This document shows, in pieces, positions 57,200-64,000 of a DNA stretch of 64,000 nucleotides. The stretch is from Opisthorchis felineus (lineage: Eukaryota > Platyhelminthes > Trematoda > Opisthorchiida > Opisthorchiidae), in NCBI GenBank assembly GCA_004794785.1, contig SJOL01007141.1, forward strand, positions 1,308,428-1,372,427, given 5' to 3'. The notes beneath the pieces were generated by a model. That model was not told the origin of the DNA. It did not search any database and saw only the letters and a list, made by a program, of their open reading frames with translations. Position numbers and translations under genes: made by a program. Within the stretch, counting starts at the first letter, position 1. Every line of letters starts with the position of its first letter.

Positions 57200-58020
57200 G
57201 ATTCGCCATCATCATCATGGACAACAACACCAGATGAGAGTACTGGTCCTTCACTGTCGTACAGTTGTCAGTGAAACCTCATAACGGAAAGAAGGAACTG
57301 GGCTCTAGCCTACCATAAAAATTCAAAACTCAATCAGACAGTTTGGAAAGTAACTGATAGCTTCAACGTCACTGAGATCGGTTAGCCACCGTACCTATCA
57401 ATGTCTTCAGCGAGGCACAGGGAGGGTCACGTAGGCTCCATTCTGGAAGGAGGACAACACCCAAAACTTTCCGTAACATCCTTCATTCACTTTTGCTATA
57501 CCGTGTTCTGTCCAACTCTAGGTTTGCACCACTCCAAGTTAAACACCAGAAAAGCACTCTTCTAGGCAGTAGGTAAGTCGGCACCCTAGTAACACATGGT
57601 CCGTCCACCTGAGCATCCTTCTGTTTCATGAAAGCCTCACCTCCTGACCACCTCATCCCGTATACGTTGTTCTGGCCGACTCCAACCATGGTTTCGAGAC
57701 ATCGGAGGTCATATACCTGAATATACCTCAGACTCTGTGCCGGAAGTAGACAATTTTCGCAAATTTAGACCTTGTACTATAGTCTGATATACGCCCGCCA
57801 TGAGACCCAGTAAGATGCTGTTTTGATGCCGCAAGAAGCGCAAACTGGCAAGCGGAAATTTGGCTTTTGAGATTTGCGCATTCATTTTGTGTGTCACACT
57901 GCAGTCAGAGCTAGTGCAACTTCCAAGACACATTGTTCCACACCGTCCGATGTCACTTCTTGAATTTTTGGAGGCATGTTCAAAGACTGTGAGTACCTTA
58001 GCAAGAATTTGCACATTATA
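57200..58020 (-). pseudogene. non-LTR retrotransposon reverse transcriptase, C-terminal part
   Basis: On minus, frame 58014-57709 contains NAQISKAKFPLASLRFLRHQ then GLMAGVYQTIVQGLNL, matching the thumb region of this family (I.KAR.AFA.LRHLW, then GRVY...VR.VLLYG). After a frameshift come YIQVYDLRCLETMVGVGQNN (the RRLQVFDHRCLR block) and remains of LPRRVLFW. The 3' UTR reaches CATCATCATCATGG at 57208. Several stops. Confidence 0.75.
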
Positions 58021-58830
58021 GGCATGCCGAAGGACTGGATGACTTCGGTCAGCTATTCAAGGTTTTTTCAACCTTGCGGACTATGATCAGTTGAATAATA
58101 CTCTTAAATTTTGTTCCGTATTATCTACAACCTAATGGAATTACATTTTGTACTAAATATATATATATATATATATATATGAATGTATATAAATGATGAG
58201 AACTGATATAGGAAAGAGGGGCTTGTGATCTTTTGCAAATTTTTAAAGAGCATTATGCCTGCGGAGTACACGGGGGTGCATAAAATCAAAGTGGATGAAA
58301 AATTCCAATTGTGACTTTAGCGCAGGCGGTTAAAGAAAAAACAGTTATGTCGTGCGTTCATAATGCCATACTTCAGCCAGAATGAAGCTGTCCAAAATAA
58401 TGCCTTTACTCCGGATGTTGCTGATATTTTCATGGGAATTCACAGAACTATGAAGGAGTGTGATGCTCAGTTAACTTGAATTCATATATATCAGGCAAAC
58501 ATTGCAAGAGAAATTGGAATTTAAAAAACTCTTCCGGAGGTTTTGGGGGTACCCTTTAGATTCCGGATTATATTGAAATTTGGCCGGGTGAAACATCATT
58601 CGTAGATTGATGCGAATTCATTTTTAAAGAGCTATTTTACTAAGAAGAGCGGCAGCACTAAGCACATGACTTGGGAATTTGTGCTCCTGGAAACGTTTGG
58701 AGATCACATTTAGGATTATAGCGACCAGCAAATTATGGACTAGAGTAACTGCAGACAACCGTGTATAACTAACTAACAATAAATTTGGGCCAAGTGGGTC
58801 GGATCTTGTTGCGTATTTGCTTATTGTTTA
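58021..58830. other. unassigned DNA with (AT)n tract
   Basis: (AT)n at 58157-58180. GGGGGTGCATAAAATCAAAG at 58271-58290 resembles 42331-42349. Nothing else recognised. Confidence 0.4.
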
Positions 58831-58834
58831 AAGG

Positions 58835-59035
58835 GGCGAGATGGCTCAGTGGATAGAGCGCGAATTTACTGACCGGTAGGTCCGTGGTTCGAACCCGACC
58901 TCTGCCTCTCGACCTCCCCCGTCTAGGCTTGGCAACCTGGCAGTATCACAGCCCTCGTGCTTCCTTCTGGTGGCATGGCAGTCAGACACCGAACGATATT
59001 ATTGTTCAAATCATTTACTCTTAACTAGCCTACCA
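58835..59035 (+). repeat. tRNA-related SINE family A, copy 2
   Basis: A box TGGCTCAGTGG (58842-58852) and B box GGTTCGAACCC (58886-58896) are identical to those at 9792 and 9836, with the same spacing. The body (CTAGGCTTGGCAACCTG, GGTGGCATGGCAG) follows. This copy keeps everything needed for internal pol III initiation. Confidence 0.9.
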
Positions 59036-59607
59036 TGGTCTCTAGAAAAGCTAGTTAGTAGAAACTAACATGAAGATCATGATCAATTCTACTTGTGAGT
59101 TGTGTTACGTTCTTCATTGGAAACTTTCTTTCGAAAAATTGCACTGCTACAATCTTTCAGAACTATTTGTGAAACGTCGATTGCGGGCATCATTTGAAGT
59201 GAATACCAAGCTTCCTGTATCTCAGCTAAAACTCAAATGTGCATTCTTACCGATGGAAACTGGCTAGCCCTTGGACCAGAGGTTATATTCCGGCTAAGCA
59301 TTAGAAAGCGTAAATGCTCAGCTAATTCAAGCGGTCTCTACAACCGTGAAGAATATGTGAGCTCAGTGAAATTCACCAACCTCAGAACAAGCGGATCGCA
59401 GCACAGCCTCAAGATATCTACAGACCGTAACTCTCTAAAATTTGATCGTTTCCCATGTTTAAAATTCTAGGGTCTCCTGACAGCGTTAACTAGAGTATGT
59501 TATATATATGCACGATAAAATATGTTTATATATTGTAGCAAATGCAGTGTATCGCTGTTTTTGTCTTTATCGAGAAATCATTAGCAACGCAATTCTCATA
59601 ACCAGTA
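59036..59607. other. unassigned DNA
   Basis: Two short plus frames at 59070-59267 and 59237-59470, no motif. Confidence 0.4.
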
Positions 59608-59815
59608 AGTAATCAGCCGCTCATGGCTGAACGATTTAGTGCTCAAACTAGTAGTCGGGAGCTCGCGGGTTCAAAACTTCCTACTGGAGTCTCGTGAGTT
59701 GCGCATAGGTGGTGATTCCGAACAAGATTGAGACAGCTTCACAGTGCTTCTTGGCTTTTCAAGACAGCCTGTTTTCACTGACAGGACGAAGTCTATATTA
59801 AAAAACTGCCCTGAA
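59608..59815 (+). repeat. tRNA-related SINE family C copy
   Basis: CAGCCGCTCATGGCTGAACG and GCTCGCGGGTTCAAAACTTCC give an A-box-like and a B-box-like pair. The body TTCGTGAGTT-like, GGTGGTGATTCCGAACAAG and tail GACAGGACGAAGTC match 26978-27300. Confidence 0.65.
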
Positions 59816-60084
59816 AACAAGTATTGTTAAACCTTGACGGAACTATGGTGGTCTGCTAAGTGACATTTCGTCGCTGCATAAATCAACTGCCCTAAACAGC
59901 AGTCTTCTCTGACCAAATAAGCCCATCATGTTGCTAGAATTCATTTCTGAGCTCATCTACCTGAAAAATAAAGCGTCGATCGAGTCTGTCACGTTCAATA
60001 CCATATTGATACTATTCAACATGGGTGCAGCAAACGGACTGTCTTGAGCTTTCCTTATTAAGATATTTGACGAATTTTTCTTTC

Positions 60085-60132
<48 letters not shown>

Positions 60133-62210
60133 TGCGACAATTGTTGACTACCGGCTTTATCCTGTTGGAAGTTCACGAGAAGATTGACCACTGACTTATA
60201 AGGCGCTGCAGATTAGAACACACTTTTAAGTGCGTATTCATAGTGAAATTTTTGTTGAAGTTGTCCAAACTGCGCATAGTATAAAACATCCTGCAACTTG
60301 AAACAACGTAAAACGAGAATTAGTGAAAACATTAAACTTGTGACTTACTGAAAATACCGAAAACTGAAAAACGCAGGTCGTTCAAATAAGGGGTTAACTT
60401 CATGTCTCTCCAGGTCAAGTGGATTATTTTGGGTTATTTGAACGTCTCCTTCAAATGAACTGTTACTGAGAGATGCATGGCGTTTCTTCCGATTCCTAAA
60501 GAATCCTCGGTGGCGGACGCGGTTATTCCCAGCAACGAAACTACCCTGAAGAAGAATCGCATTCTACAATAAAATAGCCTCTCGGACAGTCTTTTCAGCA
60601 GTAAGGTTGTGTTACTCGTGGAAAGGGTTGTACAGTTGAACTGATGTGAATCAGAAGATGAATCCGGTGTGATGATGCACGAATTAGCGGGCAACTGCCT
60701 TCATTTACTTGGAAATCCAATGGTGACGCTTTAGACCATGTTACAGCAAAGCTACTAACGCTAAGACTTGCTGCTGAAGCCAGTTTTCTGACACTATATA
60801 AACAAAAACTGTTTGTACACTGCTTTAACCGAAAGCAAAAAACACCGATTTTGTTCACAATTTTGTCCGTCAGGTCTACTAGCTTCTTACTGTTTAGGTT
60901 TCTCTTTTTCAACTCCTTTATGAGCATACGTTACAATTTACATTCAACCAAGTATTCAATGAACGTATATGTTTATTTGCTTAGTTCGCATACACACTGG
61001 CGCTTGATTGACCGATCCAATCAGTTACAGAACATAAGGTAATTGGCGACAAATTTCTGTACTTGTGGACTGCCTGCAAGTGCGATGTGACCTTTAACAC
61101 TTATTTCTTTTCTTTTCTTTTCTTTTCTTTCTTTTATCAGTTTTTCAGTCCAATTTACTGAGTCGGTAGACAAACTGACGAGTCGTGGTTGAAATCCAGA
61201 TTGTTCGTCAAGTCTGGGTTATTGTTGGCTAAATTTTTTAAGATGAATTCCGCGATCTCATACAGAAACAGACAAACTTTGTATATGTGTAGTTCTGGTG
61301 GTGGCCTATCATTCCTATATGATTTCAGTGCTGGGGACCACTCATCACAAACTCTTGTGGAAACATGCCTTCTACCGATCACACTTTTATTTCCATTGGG
61401 CCCCTTTATTATCTCAACTGCCGAATTCGTCAGTGCTCCCTTTTGGGAACTGTATAAATCCTGGGGTACGTTTTCAGCAGGAGTTGTATCTACTATTTAA
61501 TGTTCTGGGAAAAATGTGCAATATCAGATTTTGAACTGGCACGTGTGTGTCACCATCGCAAGTTCCAACGAAACCCCAGCTCAAGCAATTCAACACAGGC
61601 GACCCACATACATAGCTCATCCAGTAATTCATTGAATTAGAAAGAAGTCCTGGTCAGAATATGGTGCACATCATGAGTTTTCCCACTTACAACTGACAGA
61701 ACCAGTAAAATATAGGTGAAAAGGGCGACGAGGAAATGAGGGTTTTGTCTCATTCCGGTCATTTCACTCTGAGGCCTGTATAAATTCACTCGAGAAACAA
61801 TGACTGAGTATCTGGATGACGTTTCCTTGGACGTCGTAGGGTTACTGATGTTGGCAGCTTTCTATACTCAACGGGCTTGTTTGTCTCATGGGTCAGATAA
61901 CTAGATATAGAGATCACCTGTTATTGTGTCAACTGGTAGCAGTGCGTAGCAATAGTGACCGCTTCGTCATCCGGATATTTGCACTGAACCTCCACATTTC
62001 GATCGGCATTTTACACTGACCAGGCTTAAACTATAACACAAACTACAAACCTGTAAAAAAAAACAGACTTCTTGGGGAGGGACATTCTTGTTACATTTGT
62101 AGGCCCAGCCGCATACTACAAACTACAGTCAATTCGGTTACGTATAAGTGACACTAAACTTGAGTAATAGTAACTTGAATAAACACTATTTCATCATAAT
62201 CCAGTGAGAG
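59816..62210. other. unassigned DNA with two microsatellites
   Basis: (AT)n at 60087-60129 and (CTTTT)n at 61104-61135. Frames at 61189-61500 and 61298-61534 are short and unassigned. Confidence 0.5.
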
Positions 62211-62214
62211 CTAC

Positions 62215-62400
62215 TGTTCAGCCATCGACATCGAAAGGTTAAGTGTTCAACCACTAACCAGAAGGTCGTGGGCTCGAAACTCTGAGTTTCTTGGATGTGC
62301 ACTGATCATGATTCTCAACTGGGATGAGACAGCAGCAATATGTTTCCCGTCTTTTCAGCACAGATTGGTTTCACTTACAGAATGTAATCTTGACTGAGAA
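62215..62400 (+). repeat. tRNA-related SINE family C copy
   Basis: TTCAGCCATCGACATCG at the head, AGGTCGTGGGCTCGAAACTC as the B-box region, GATGTGCACTGATCATGATTC in the body, and tail TTTCACTTACAGAATG. Matches 27130-27300 in order. Confidence 0.6.
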
Positions 62401-64000
62401 TTACAAAATCTCCTCACACTGTGGTCAAACGAGAACTGTTGCGGTTTTAAGCTAAACAAGTGACCGTGCCTAGACTACGTACGGTTTGTCTAAGCAAATT
62501 AGCAAATACGCACATTTCTGACATGTATACTTGGGCACTGGATTAGTCGCTTTTTATTAGGGGGTGTGATATTTAAACAAAGACCTGATAGCTAAGTTGT
62601 AACCTCACAAGGAGCTAGTTTCTGCTAGGTCATCAAAGGCTTTTTAGACTGGCTAAATTACACTCCTCATGTCGGCTACTTTGAGAATACGTTGAAAACG
62701 TGTGAGAAGGTCCGGATTACTGATATGCCAAAGTGTATGGGAATAAATCAAGTGCAAACGGCAAACGATCGTTGAAAATGTTATCCCGTGAGAAGTAAGT
62801 TTGATGCAACACAACCAATGGGTAATTCGCACAAAAACGCTCTCTACGGGGTACTTCTGAAATACCCATTTTCCACATCGCTTGTTGTACGTCAGTTTAA
62901 GTTATGGATTTCGTATTCTGGGTTCTAGTTAAAAGTGCGAATTGTCTTACAGTGTGTTGCTGGGTGTATTTCGGCCGTCAACCCGGAGCGAACCATAATG
63001 CTTCGAGAAAACAGCTTTTTACGTCCACACCTATAGGGTGCCAGGTATTTTGTCCACAGAATCAGAGAGAAACAAGGGAAATAATGGTAGCAGTGTTTGA
63101 TGCATTGACCAAAAACATTCCCTACCAGTCATGTCATTCGAACTTGTTCTTCCACCCGCAACAAACAATCGGCCACACAGTTGCCAGATGACGTGCGAAA
63201 CGCAGCTGCTTGTTAGCTGCCACCCAGCATGTTTCGTTTTTTTCTTGGCGAAAGCACCGGCTTCCTGGCCTCCCACCTGCGTGTTACCGCACACACTTAC
63301 TACTCCTGTAGATGAACGAACGGAGTAGTAAAGGAATGATGGAAAACCTGGCTTACCTTGATAAACAGGACAATTTATGTACGAACAGATCAATTTTTTC
63401 CCGGGCAGCCTGAACGGAGGACGAACTAATGACGCGACAAACTTGCTTGCCCTGATCCCGTCGCATTTTTGAGGGTGAACTTTAAAAATGTGTCAGCTAA
63501 TGTTCTCGAATGACATTTCCTTTACTTTGATACAACCTCACTGAAAAATCTAATGCCCTGACATGAGAAGACGCCAAGATAATCGATGTCATTTACATGT
63601 AAGTTTGCATTGCCTAAAGAACCCGTCGGGAGATACCATCCCGACTGGATCTTCGAAGAGTATGACGAACTCATCCATTGTCTAAGGAGATCGGTATTTC
63701 TAACACAGTGTTGTCCCTTTAAGTATTCATTTCAAACTACGTCACACACGATGTACAAGAATTTTGATTACAATCTCAATGAATTAAATGACCCTGCATT
63801 AATGGTACGGACTTTAATGTCTGATGGGTCCTGGTAGCTAATGTCAGCTTTATGCATAGTTTCCGAATCTACCTGCAGGTTCCTGGTAAGCTTTGTTTGA
63901 CTGAAGAACGATTTTGGTGGTACGCGTCCTTAAAATGAGAGGTTTTCTTTGGGATCCTGTCTGATTTTTACCAGTATAAAACAGAATCTCCCTTTGCGCA
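62401..64000. other. unassigned DNA
   Basis: No recognised repeat or gene. Overlapping frames at 62904-63191 plus and 63393-63031 minus, and 63586-63837 plus, carry no known motif. Confidence 0.4.

Noticed and set aside
58271..58290. Complete Tc1/mariner element
   Set aside because: Only an end-like motif was seen; no transposase and no matching partner end nearby.
1..64000. CRISPR array, bacterial operons, rRNA genes
   Set aside because: No regularly spaced short repeats, no operon-like coding, no rRNA-like blocks; repeat content is eukaryotic.

Overview
This window reads as non-coding eukaryotic DNA from a parasitic flatworm, most likely a digenean fluke. The grounds are the repeat content: tRNA-related SINEs whose body reads like repeats I know from opisthorchiid liver flukes, Penelope-like elements (PLEs), fluke-type non-LTR retrotransposons, a decayed Ty3/gypsy element, and hammerhead-ribozyme repeats of the kind described in trematodes and other invertebrates. 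There are no bacterial operons, no ribosome-binding-site-led genes, and no open frame that I can assign to a host protein. Nearly all open frames are 60-160 codons, which is what chance gives in DNA of this composition. Species assignment is inference. All boundaries were read by eye and are good to about 10-20 bases.

Layout. 1-4.1 kb: two copies of a ribozyme repeat, a small fold-back of PLE ends, and two PLE 3' ends in the same orientation. 4.1-6.5 kb: nothing recognised. 6.5-8.3 kb: two minus-strand non-LTR tails and a tRNA-related repeat. 9.8-11.5 kb: a SINE and two ribozyme repeats, one a fold-back with ribozyme cores on both strands. 16.3-19.2 kb: more ribozyme repeats and another non-LTR tail. 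19.5-22.9 kb: the largest element, a mutated Ty3/gypsy copy with zinc knuckle, protease, reverse transcriptase and integrase remnants in order. 23.5-24.2 kb: two PLE 3' ends in inverted orientation around a GIY-YIG endonuclease remnant. 27-29 kb: tRNA-related repeats and a second PLE endonuclease. 30.8-35.4 kb: the densest ribozyme cluster, with two loci showing 299-300 bp tandem spacing and one copy with every hammerhead core base intact. 39.7-44.8 kb: ribozyme repeats, a long non-LTR tail and inverted SINEs. 45.5 kb: a PLE reverse-transcriptase scrap. 47-64 kb: SINEs, two non-LTR tails and microsatellites in otherwise unassigned DNA.

The most interesting system is the ribozyme repeat: a non-coding unit of about 300 bp, at about sixteen places, each unit carrying a type I hammerhead with a very short stem III. 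It looks like an animal retrozyme, a non-autonomous element thought to spread through self-cleaved RNA. The PLEs in the window are candidate partners, but nothing here proves the link.
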